From NCBI RefSeq assembly GCF_010389155.1, contig NC_057766.1, forward strand, positions 248,001 through 312,000: a stretch of DNA of 64,000 bases, in the 5' to 3' direction. The notes under the pieces are model-generated. The model worked only from the letters and a program-made list of their open reading frames with translations. It made no database searches and was not told the origin of the DNA. Below are positions 45,296 through 56,400 of the stretch, one piece after another. This DNA comes from Erigeron canadensis. Its lineage: Eukaryota; Streptophyta; Magnoliopsida; Asterales; Asteraceae. How positions within the stretch are numbered: position 1 is the stretch's first letter; each line of letters opens with the position of its first letter. A program made the position numbers and the translations under genes.

Positions 45296-46097
45296 GAGGT
45301 ACCACGTAATGTGGAAGCAACGGTAATGGCGGCGACCGGAAACTATTAGTGGTTGTAACATTCGAACTTTTTTATTAATTATTGACTTGAGTCGTTAAGT
45401 CAACACTATGTGTCCGTTAAGTTTATAAAAGATTTAATGCTTATGTGTGATTAATGTGCTATTTGTGTGAGGTGTTAATGCCTTTATAATGTGTATGTGT
45501 AATGTGTTTAAGTTAGTGAAGATGTATTTAAAGTGTCGATAAGTATTCTCATTAAGTTGTTTAAGCCTTAAACGTAAGGAAGTAAAGTCGAGGGGGCCTA
45601 AGTGTCGGCTTATGAAATTTGCTTTAGTTGAATTAGGGGTAATTAGGAGTTAATTAAGACATAATTTAGTTCTAATTTACTCTGCTCCAAACCCTAGGCC
45701 GCCCCCTACCTTCCCTTGATCAATCCTTGCATGTTTTGATCGTTTCTTGGTTTTGATCCATAGTTTGCACTCCTTTTGTTATATCCAGGTATTTTAGGTG
45801 TTGTTACATTCACTTTTATGTCATTTCAATCTTTTGATTCATTTTATATATGGTCTAGGTCATTAAAGGGTTTATTAGAGTCGAAATCGTGTGTTTTGAT
45901 CGATTCGGTGACCTAAAATGTTTGTTATTGTGTTGCAAATCAATCGGGGATTGATCAAAGGTTTCATTGCATCAATGGAGTCTTACAATGTTGTAATTAG
46001 GGTAGAATGGTAGTTCATAAGGTTTGAGATCGTTTTGGGTGTGTTTGGTTGAGTTTTGGAAGCCAAACAAAGAGTTTTGTACAGAAACAGGGCTTGA
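45296..46097. mobile_element. Helitron-like tail plus LTR-retrotransposon fragment
   Basis: GAGGTACCACGTAATGTGGA at 45296 is a worn copy of the Helitron-like tail (minus). At 45354 the sequence switches to TGTAACATTCGAACTTTTTT, an LTR-like beginning, and continues for about 740 bp with low-complexity TTTGATCGATTC-type text to the next Helitron-like copy. No matching LTR end or target duplication was found, so it is a truncated LTR at best. Confidence 0.35.
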
Positions 46098-47117
46098 TAG
46101 GGGTGCACGCGCATTGCAGCAGTGAGATGGTAGGGGTGAAAGGTCATTTGTAAGTGCACATCTATGTCAATAGCAATCTAGATTGTCTGGGCTTATATTG
46201 TAATATTTCTCTGTCATGTGATTGTCATTATTGAACTTTGTATTATGGATAGAATAGATTAAGTTTTAGTATTAAATGTGTAATAAATCTACTAAGGAGG
46301 ATATACGACCTCGTAATTGCAGGGTCAATTACGAGGTGGCCTATAGGAATACGATCCTGTATTTGCTGGGACAAATACGAGGCTAGAGTGCAATTACAAC
46401 CTTGTAATTGAGTCGAGCTGGGCTCTGAAATACGAGGTCGACATGCTGAAGCCTTTTGGGTGTTTACCTATAAATACCAGAACCCTAACAGAGATTAGGG
46501 TTGAACATTTGTCGAATTATTAAGCATATATTGCAGGTTAATAGGTCAAAGGATTGTTCCGCTAGCCCGAAGAAGATATGCGAGGCATTAGGTGATCTAG
46601 GGGCTTCGTTGTGAATCACCAAGTTATAGAGAGGGATTCCGCACCTCTGGATAACTGGAGTAAACTATTAACGATCCGATTCAAGGGGACTTACAGTCAT
46701 AGGAGGTAATAAGTCATAGAATGTGATAGCCAAATGCTTTAGTAGTACGGGCTCCGCCATCGGATTTAAAAATTCGTCGAAAGTATATCGAATGACATCA
46801 CTAATGAAAGAGCATGTAATTTTAAGAACACCCATACAACTTTTATAATTTATCGATATACGGTTTTTGAGATAAAAACTTTTGAATGAATTAGAGGAAT
46901 AAAATGATTTATGGAGGAGAGATAAAAAATGACTGGTTGAGATTTGAGGAGAGAAAAAAAATGAGTGATTGAGATTTAAGGTTATTATAGGTATCTTAGG
47001 TAAAGATGTTTAAATTAGTGAATGAAGAATATGGGTATTTTGGGTAGTTAAAATCATGAATTGAGATTTTTTCAAAAAGGACAAAATGCTTTATAAGATA
47101 AAATATAGAAGTATAGA
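46098..47117 (-). mobile_element. Helitron-like element interrupted by a solo LTR
   Basis: On minus it starts A/TCTATACTTCTATATTTTA at 47117 and ends with a worn CTGCAATGCGCGTGCACCCC tail near 46100. The blocks GTGATAGCCAAATGC, CATCGGATTTAAAAATTCGT and AAGTATATCGAATGACATC are shared with 21970-22370, where they are not interrupted. Confidence 0.65.
46149..46695. mobile_element. Solo LTR (about 547 bp)
   Basis: The ends are TGTAAG and CTTACA, a perfect 6 bp inverted pair with TG...CA termini. A 5 bp duplication GTCAT (46143-46147 and 46696-46700) flanks it with one extra T at the left. TATAAATACCAGAACC at 46472 is a plausible LTR TATA box. The uninterrupted target is visible at 21970-22370. 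Repeated AATTACGAGG / CCTCGTAATT motifs occur inside. Confidence 0.85.
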
Positions 47118-47330
47118 TAATACCCTTAAAAAAATTATTTATAACATATAACTACACTAACCCATTTTACGTCAATTAACTTTACGGTTAGTAACCACAC
47201 CGCTACTACTGTCAATTGCCGACGGCCGTCACCAGCACTAGGTTGGACTTCGGGGATATGTATGTAATTTAGTACTCATAAGCTGATGCTACCAAAATTA
47301 TTATTATGAAAACAAAAGTTTGAAAATAGA
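47118..47330. other. Spacer between transposons and the FANCJ promoter
   Basis: Contains CGCTACTACTGTCAATTGCC and CGACGGCCGTCACCAGCACT, possibly the worn tail of another Helitron-like copy in plus orientation. No gene. Confidence 0.35.
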
Positions 47331-47348
47331 GCGCAAAAAATGTTAGTT

Positions 47349-47396
47349 TTTCCCGCTTAAAAAGAAAAGAAAAGAAAAGAAGGCTTGAAACCCTAA
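47349..47396 (+). promoter_or_regulatory. E2F site and telo-box upstream of FANCJ
   Basis: TTTCCCGC at 47349-47356 matches the E2F consensus TTTSSCGC, and AAACCCTAA at 47388-47396 is a telo-box. They lie 92 and 52 bases before the ATG. In plants these two elements are known in promoters of replication and S-phase genes, which suits a DNA repair helicase. Another AAACCCTAA lies in exon 1 at about 47524. Confidence 0.6.
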
Positions 47397-47447
47397 AACC
47401 CAAATTCAATCATTTCTTAAATCGATATCTTAAAAAAACACAAGACA

Positions 47448-50400
47448 ATGAAAGCAAACAACTACAGGCGCAAATCCACAACACAAACAACAATGAAAGA
47501 AGAAAAGCAATCATTTCGAAACCCAAACCCTAAACAATCCAAACCCCATCATGTGAGTCATATCGGCGGATTGCCGATCGAGTTTCCGCACCAGCCGTAC
47601 GGTTCACAGCTTGCCTACATGAGCAAAGTAATCGCGACGCTTGATCGAGCGCAACGGGACGGCCATTTTCACGCTTTACTTGAATCCCCAACTGGTACTG
47701 GAAAGTCATTGTCTTTGCTTTGTTCCGTTCTTGCTTGGCAGAAGAATCATAAGCTGAAATATTCTGCTGTTTATGGTGATCTTAATCACTCGAAACCTGA
47801 TCCCGAGGCCTTCGTTGACCCGCTCGGGCACGGTGGTGGGTTTGTTCCTCAAGTGGAACCCTCAGGTATAAATTCGACTTCTCACATTTTGATATTTGTA
47901 TATCTATATGTGTATATATTGTGTGTTGACTTTGACTAGTTTACGAGGGTATTTGGTCAAACTAAAGATAAAATGTTATGGGTCTAAATTATGTAAATGA
48001 AACACCCCATAAAAAGAAATTTGTAGAAGTGGGTTGTTTTTCGGAAAAAAAAGAAAGCCGAGAAGTACCCCGTTTTAGACTAACCCGGGAAAGCCGAGCC
48101 TTGGCTTCGATGTACACGGTCTTGTGGTTGTTTACACACTTTTTCCCTAAATCGGGGAAAGTTGCTTACTTGCTTTCTTACAATGCAAAATCTGTTTTCT
48201 ATTATGTAGTTCGGACACTCTTTAAAATTTGATACGGGTTACGCGTTAAGTTTTTTGGGAAGTTAAAAAAGTTGTCGTTACAGATCAATATGATTTGGGT
48301 AATTGGGAAATGAAATGTAAGGGGACAAAAGGCAGGATGTGGTACCCGTTTTTATGATGTAGTTTGTCAACCGGTAGTTTTTGGATAATCTTTGTGAAAT
48401 GAGTGTTTTTAAACTCTGTACCACTATTTCTCTGATATCAAAGTTGAAGATGAACTGTTGGGGGGTGAGGTGGTGGTTGTGATTGGGCAACTACTGTGTT
48501 AATGTCTTTCTGAATTTGTTTGATCTTGTTCATGACTGTATTTATGCTATAAAGCACACCAAGTTTGTTTCTTTTAAGAATATTAGATAGACTGAGTACA
48601 AAACTTTGTTTCTTTTAGCCACCTGCTTACAGACTAAACTATGTGACTCTTAAACACAGAACCCGTAGATAACCAAATTGAAGTAATAAGAAACTTCTGA
48701 GCTCATACACTGAATATTTTTTTATGTTTTTCTCTACTGCCTTTTTTTTTAAACATTATCTAATGTCTTGTAACATGCAGATTCTTAGAAAGAATATACT
48801 TGTTATTATGTAAATTGTCTTATCTTAGGTGGTATGAGAACTGGTTTAAAGAATATTACTTACAGTTCTAATTCTATATTGAGTTTATTGAAATTATATG
48901 TTTTTTGCCCCGTGTCTTTTATTCTGATATGTTGTATGTCGGTTACGTTTGTAATCTTTCAGCTTGTGTGTGTTCTACACTTCTACTTATTTTTAAATCA
49001 CTATATGCAATCTTTTCAAAAATTATTGTGCGATTAATTATTGTTTCTCTCTTTTTTGCTCTTTTAATTATAGCTAATATGATGCCTACTCTTACCGAGA
49101 CAAACAATACAAAGCAGAAGAAAAAGAAAGGCCCTGTTATCTACTATTGCACGTAAGTTTTATTTAATTATAGCATCTGGGGTTCTATTGTTATTGTCTT
49201 CTGTATGTTTGTAGAGATTATCATGAACCTGGCATCTTTTATAATTTTGTTTTCAGTAGTTACAGTTTTAGGACCTGCCGACCTGAGGATTGTGGACTTT
49301 GTATAATAAATTTATGTGTAAGATGGAATCTTTTTATATAGATACAATGACATAATAGCTTACGACTGAATCAACCATATTGATAAGTTATGCGGACTTT
49401 CTCACATTCTTTAGATTGAAGGATAGAAGTGAGTCTTTCATAGTGGTTATGTCAAAGTATATGCAAGCTTGTACTTTGTAGACATATTAAGAGACTGAAA
49501 TACTGAATAGATATAGGTTTTGTTTGCATTCTCATATGATTACTCACAAGTCAATCAACCCTTGCTTAAGAGGCTTTTTAATAGCCGTTGAAGTCAGTAA
49601 TGGTGTTTTGTATGAAGATTTGTTTGAAGTCATAGTGACAAAAAGTAATCAGTAGCATACTATATGATCATTACTTGTATGTCCTTTATAAGTAAGAAAA
49701 CTGCAATCCATTCGTCTTATGATCTCTCGACGATTAAGCAAGTTAATAAATTGGAGTCTTGTAATAGTAAGTGAGAATATCTTTTGTTTAACAAGCAACA
49801 ATCATGTTTCCCTGTTAAACATAAAATAACATAAATTATTTAATATGTATTGCAAGTGGATTAGGTGGTCAAACTAGTTCTGGGATTGATCAACTTAAAC
49901 AGTCTATACTTAGGTGGTGATGGTATTCATACAAGTAGGTAAACTATTTAGGGAATGACTAAATGTATTTGACATGAGTGGATATATAATTATTATGAAC
50001 AAAAGCTCTTTATGAAACAACAGTGGAAAACAAATTATGCATGCTTTTATTCTGAATCAAGTTTCATTTAGTTTTCCTATAAAATGATCATACATTGTTT
50101 TATATTTGCTATTCAGGAGGACACATTCACAGATTAGTCAAGTGATAGGCGAATTTCGGAAAACAAATTACCATGCGCCTATGGCTGTTTTGGTTCGCTA
50201 CTTGGACCTTATCTGTTCTACAAGGCTACGTTTTACTTGTGGTCTACGGCTTAATATATTGTTTTAAAGGATTTCTTGTATATATAGGATTTCACATTCT
50301 TAAACTGATGAGTTTTCTTTTACAGCAACTAGTTGTCATTAAGGTCACCAATGTCTTTCGTTGATCTACATCCAGTCACAGATATTTATCAGAGAATTTT

Positions 50401-53400
50401 TTTTTTTTTTACAAAATGATATTATAAAATTCATTCTTATTCTCTGGACTTCTTTCGCCCATTTTGATCTTAAAACACACAAATGTTCTTATTCTAATGG
50501 CTAAGAAACATATGTACTATTAAGCAGTTCATTTAAAACTTGGTCTTAACATTGATCTTGACTGTTTGCTCGTATAGCTAAAAGCTTTTTACTGTATTAT
50601 TTATGAGAAAAGTTGACTGATGTTGACCATCATAGTCTTCTACCAGCTTGAAGGGGAGCCTATATTGTAAATTCAATCAATTAAAAATGCATTGTGTGTC
50701 AAATCTTTTCAAATTTTGAAAGTTCTAGACATATTTTCATTGTTTTGGGTCATCTTTCAGGGATCTAGAAAACGCTACTGCACCAATGCTAAAGTTCGTG
50801 ATCAAGATAATATAGATGAGAAATGGTACCTGTCTATATCTGAAAAAATCATTTACATTATTTCCCACTTCTTATGTATAACATATGATTTTTTATTTTA
50901 TTTCATTTTCTTTGGATATTTAGCAAGCTACTTCTCAAAGAGTTAAAAATAAAGAAAGTTGGCTGCCGAGAATTTGTGTGAGTTTTTTCATGTCCATAGA
51001 TCTTGTTACTCTTTGAATAGGATGCCATCAGAATTTATAATGATCTGTGAGCCTTAACAGGAATGCACCGAAGATCCGGGCCCACCCTTCTCTCAGAAAA
51101 GGCGGCACCCATGAAGTTCATGATATTGAAGATCTTTTAAAAGTTGGAGAGATGGTAGAAGGTTTGGTCTTCTATCTTTATAACTTTCTTTCGCCTAAGG
51201 TTATTACCTAGTAAATAGTTTTTTGTCCCGAAATTCCAGGCTGCCCATATTTTGCATCTCAAGACATGGCTGAAGTGGCAGATATTGTATTTTGCCCATA
51301 CAACTATATAATCAACCCACAAATCCGGAAAGCAATGGACATAAAGATTAAAGGAAATATTATCATTCTTGATGAGGCTCAGTGAGTAATTTCATCTTTC
51401 AAATGCCAAATCACAATATTCTCATTACTACTTTCTTAAAATATGTTGAGATTTATGATTCCTATGTCCATATGTAAGCTGTTGCGTGGTACTGTACTTT
51501 TGTATGAAGTATGGTTACCATTTACTTATGACCTAATAATTATGCAATGCTGGAAATACTAAAATTTTGGACTCTTTGCTTTTATATTTTACCACTCTTG
51601 TGATATATTCTAAACTAGTTATATTAATTTGTACCTCTTGTCAGTAACATAGAGGACATAGCACGGGATGCTGCTAGTATAGATGTTGAAGAAGATATTC
51701 TTTATCGTGAGTGTGTCTTACTCTATGAAGTATTTTAGTGTTTTTTTTTATGTACTGGCTAGTTCTTTATTCTGTTTGTACATATGGAAGAATTACTCAG
51801 GGAACTTGAAGATCTCTCACAAAGTTATCGAGTTGCACCAGCTGACCAAGTAGAGATTTACAGGCCTTTACATGAAATGATGGAGGTACTACCCTTTCTT
51901 TGGGAATTATAGCACATAGTTATCAGCATAGATATTTAGTTTTAGCTTTTTTATGCTTTCAGGGCATTTTGGGTTGGATCAGGCAGAGGAAAAAATCACT
52001 CGGGAAGCATAGTTTTCAACATAATGCATCATGGTCAGCTTTTTGAGATATTCTTGAAGTTTTCTTTATGTTTATGTTTGGGTGCTTTGCTTGTAAGAAC
52101 TGTATTAGTAGTTACGATGTACATGACTAGTTAACTGTCTGAACTCAGATATTTAGCTCTTTAATCATTAAGGAACATTATGGACATGTGGTGTGCCTAA
52201 TATCTATATTTTTATGAAGTCAATCTTTGTTGCATGGTATTGTACTTCTTGTGTATACAAAGGTATGCTTTGAACATTTTACTGAAATTGTGTCAAACTG
52301 TCAATTATTTTAGTTGGGCTGCTGATAAAGCTGTAAAAGAACTTCAAGAAGCAAACGTATCAAAGCAGTGCTTCCCAAGCTTACAAGATTGTGCCACAAG
52401 GGTAGTCTTGTTAGGCAATTCTTGTTGAATTCCACATTTTCTTAAAAGTTCAGATACCATTTCATTTGGAAGCTGAATTATATTGTGTTACAGGCGATTG
52501 GAATTGCCACAGAAGCAGACCCAGAGGTTGATCACTTAAGTGGCATGCCTTGCACGGTATTAGAAGGTATTTAACTCTATTGTTAATCTTCTAATCTTCC
52601 ATGGATTTAGGATAACGGTATTAGAAGGTATCTAACTTTCAAGTTGATCAGTTATTAAAATCGCATTCTTATGTTGTTTTCCTTCATTGCATAGGCCTAT
52701 TTTCTTCGCTTACCTACTTTTTCTCTGAAGATGGGGCACACATCTGTGATTATCTGCTTGCATTGCAATGTCATACCAAAAGTGGTGCTGGTAAGTAGTT
52801 GTGGACATCAGTAAGTCTTTGATTTGTTATGGGAGTTTGATTGGATTTCCCAAACCTTGCTTCATGTCTATGTCTGAAGATCATGAAACTTATGATGGTT
52901 GTTCTGGTTTATCTTTTTAACATACAATATATTTAGAGAATGTTTCAATCATATATAATTGTGGAGGAGCTCTGAAAATCACCAGAAAAAGTATCTACGA
53001 TGAACATCACAGATATCACGTGTTAGATTCATGTCAGTTTTTGAAATGTTAAATGCATGTTGTGATTCAGAATATTTAAGTTTTTGTTTGTGATGTGGTC
53101 ACAAACAATTTTTTTAGCTTTTCCTCTAATTCAGATGTCTTTTTTTTTGTAAGTATTGGATTTCTGTTTGCAACTGTTAAAAATTTCATTTTGATATACT
53201 CAAAGGATAAAAGCATATGGCCACATCTGAATTTGTACTTGCTTCTTAGCTGTTGTCCTGCTAACATTATTCATGCAGGAATCACTGATGATGACTGGCC
53301 CTGTACTTTTAGTCTGTGGTGTTTAAATCCAGCTCTTGTTTTCAAGAATATTGCTGACAGTTCTCTTTCAGTGATTTTAACGTCTGGGTAGGTGCATGAT

Positions 53401-56400
53401 GCATGTACATTCTATTTAAACTTACTATGGTAGAACATCATCCAATTTAACATAGTGTTATGTGAAGCTGCATGGATTTCTGAAATTATACTTTCTGTGT
53501 TCTTGTATATCTGAAAGCACACCTTTTGATGATGTATTCTTTGGGTGACCTTTCAACCGTTTACCTATCTTTTTAAAAGGAAGGCCGAAAGGACATTTTT
53601 TTTATTTGTAATTCCATTAGCTTTCACTACTGGAAGAAGTTAAAGGCATTTAAGCATGTGCATACATTCTTACTCTAAATGTGGTATAACATTAAGATCC
53701 AATAGGTTCCGGCTATCATCTATGATTTAATGTAGAGTGGTTGGTGGTAGGTAACATCTTCAGATATATCTTGTTTAGCCTTCTTGTTGATTATCCTTTA
53801 GTGCTGCCTTTGTTGTGATTGTGGTAATGCCCATTATATGAATTAAACATTTCTCTTTTGCTTTCATATTTTTTACCCTTTAAAAGAAAGGCTGCAGAGT
53901 ACGTATGTATATCGGTATGCATTACAAATTCACGTATGCCTCTAGATGAGCTGGTGACTTTATATAATAGTATGAGATATTTGGCTCTGCAAAGTTATGA
54001 TGTATCCAGTAATCCCGTTTGAATTCACTTCTACACATCTTATTGTTTGAATTTGTAGTTTTGTGGTCCCGACATGTAAAACGATGGGAATCTTTTTGAG
54101 CCTATGGGGTTGTTATGTCACTACTGTATCTACTTAGAATTATATATTAGTTTGTGGTTTGGCACTCTGCATGGTCCAGATTTGATGATCTTTGTAATCA
54201 TTTTTGTATATCCAAATACAGGACTTTGTCACCAATGAACTCATTCCAATCTGAACTTGGGGTTCAGTTCGGAAACTCTCTTGAGGCTCCACATGTTATT
54301 AATGTTGATTCACAGGTGGCGACCTTTTCTTTCATCTTTTGTTTTTATTGGTGTAATTGAAATATCATCTTTATCATGTTATATTGCAATTTCTACACTG
54401 CAGCTATGGGCTGGTGTGATCCACAGTGGGCCAGATAATTACCCACTGAATGCAAGTTACAAAACATCAGAAGGCTATGATTTCCAAGTGAGTTTTTTCA
54501 AAAAAATATGGGAACAATTCTCTTTTTGTTGAGTATGACATCATTTTCTTGTACAGGATGCACTTGGCACATCTCTGGAAGAAATATGCAAAGTTGTCCC
54601 AGATGGATGCTTGGTATTTTTCCCGAGCTATAAACTTATGGACAAATTACGCAGTCGTTGGTCTCAAACAGGTCAATGGTCTCGCTTGAATGCACAGAAA
54701 CCTGTTTTTGTTGGTGAGGTTCACTTCTGCTTTATTGATGTTCCAAGTAGAGGTGGGAAAATGGGTGGGTCAGACGGATTTGGTAACCTGACAAAATGGG
54801 TTAGACTCAAGGTGGTTAATGTGGTATGGCTGTACCAGTTGAAATGGGCCAGACTGGTTTGACCTCAAACATTATTTCTTAATTATAAATATTTCATGTG
54901 TCAAAGCTAATTAGGAAGATTGCTTAATGACCAGAAACTGTTTGACTCTTGAGGTTTTATATGCGCTGTTTACCTGTTTGACTTGGAGATAAAAACTAAC
55001 CCCAACTGACCCCTTCATAATTGAGAGGTTAAAACTTATCACTTATAGTTTCAACGTTAGTTAATGAAATACACATGAAGAGCAACACATTTTTTCTCAT
55101 TGAGGTCATCTACATCTCTAATTCTTCATATTAGCGTTAATCTATGTAGTTATATATTTTCTACGTTAGGGGATTAGACCTTCACCCGGAATGTGAGCAA
55201 TCATATTACGTTAGGGCTAAATATTTTCAGTTCTGTGAGTTCCTCTTGGTGATGTGCGATTTTATATTTGCTTTGATATCAGTGTATCATTTGTTTTACC
55301 TTTAGAGCCAAGAGGAGGCCAGGAGGATTTTGAGCAATTACTTAAAGATTATTATGACACAATTCGTCATGGCAATAAACCCACGAATGGAAGGAGAAGA
55401 ACTAAAAAGTGGGATGCTAATTGTACTAATGCAACAAAGAGCAAAGGGAATTCTATGAAGGGAGCTACATTTCTTGCTGTCTGTCGAGGAAAGGTATATT
55501 GTATATGTCATCTAGACCATATATCTATACTATTATATAAAGCATTTAAAGCCCCTTAAAATTCAACATCACCAATCAAGTTATCCCATATCATCCTCTA
55601 TTTGTTTCTCCCCTCACCACTGGTAGAACCACCGTAAACCTAAAAAAAGCAAGAAACCACATCAATATCTGCCACAACCTCATTGCTTGAGTATCTTGCT
55701 AGCATGTATACATATGTATCTATATTTTTGTGTGTGTGTATGTATATATAGTGGATTGTTTCATTGTAGATATGGTGAATCACACTTTAATAACAGATTT
55801 AAGGATTCTTCTTATAGTGATTTTGTTCACATTGAGTTGCATTTTATATACGTTACATTCCCTTGATAAGCTAAAGAAGTTGGCTTAAAAGAGTGAGATT
55901 CAATTGGATTTGGAGGATTTAAATGATGGCCAAACAGACTCAAGTGTTTACAATAACATATCAGTTTTATTCAAAGAACTAGATGGTTGGGGTTTCAAAG
56001 GTTGGTGAGCAACTTTTAAGTTAAGATTGGTGACAGTCTTAGGTTGCAGGTTTCTAGGTGATTTCTTTATGATTAAAAGTCAGGTTCTGCTTCTTAGAAA
56101 ACTTCTATTCACAGCAAAACATCATTCTTATTGTTTACATATGTGGCACATGGCCCGTGATTATAGTAAAACCTATGTAAAACATGTCAACATATTGGAA
56201 TACCTTTTCTGGTTTTACCTGAGTACCATGCATTTGGTATTTTGGCTTTAATTGTTTATCAGGTTTTATCTGAGTACTTGTCTTGCTAAACATCTCGACT
56301 TATATTCTCATGCTCACGGGATCACAATGCAAAGGTTGAAAGTATCGCGTCATATTGTTTGCCTTTTTGTTGCAACCAGGCTTAGGTGGTTTTATTAATC

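Noticed and set aside
48834..49156. Open frames in FANCJ introns 1-2
   Set aside because: AT-rich intronic frames overlapping the true exon 2 (49074-49152); no conserved domain.
50924..50975. FANCJ exon 5 ending at 50975
   Set aside because: That donor puts stops into exon 6; the GTGAGT two bases later (exon end 50977) keeps the frame open through HEVHDIED.
51801..51885. FANCJ exon 9 starting after ACTCAG at 51801
   Set aside because: It breaks the frame; the acceptor ATGGAAG at 51790 restores it and gives QLLRELEDL.
54745..55140. hAT-like element in FANCJ intron 17 (TAGAGGTGGGAAAATGG start)
   Set aside because: The start resembles a hAT end, but no convincing opposite end or 8 bp duplication was found.
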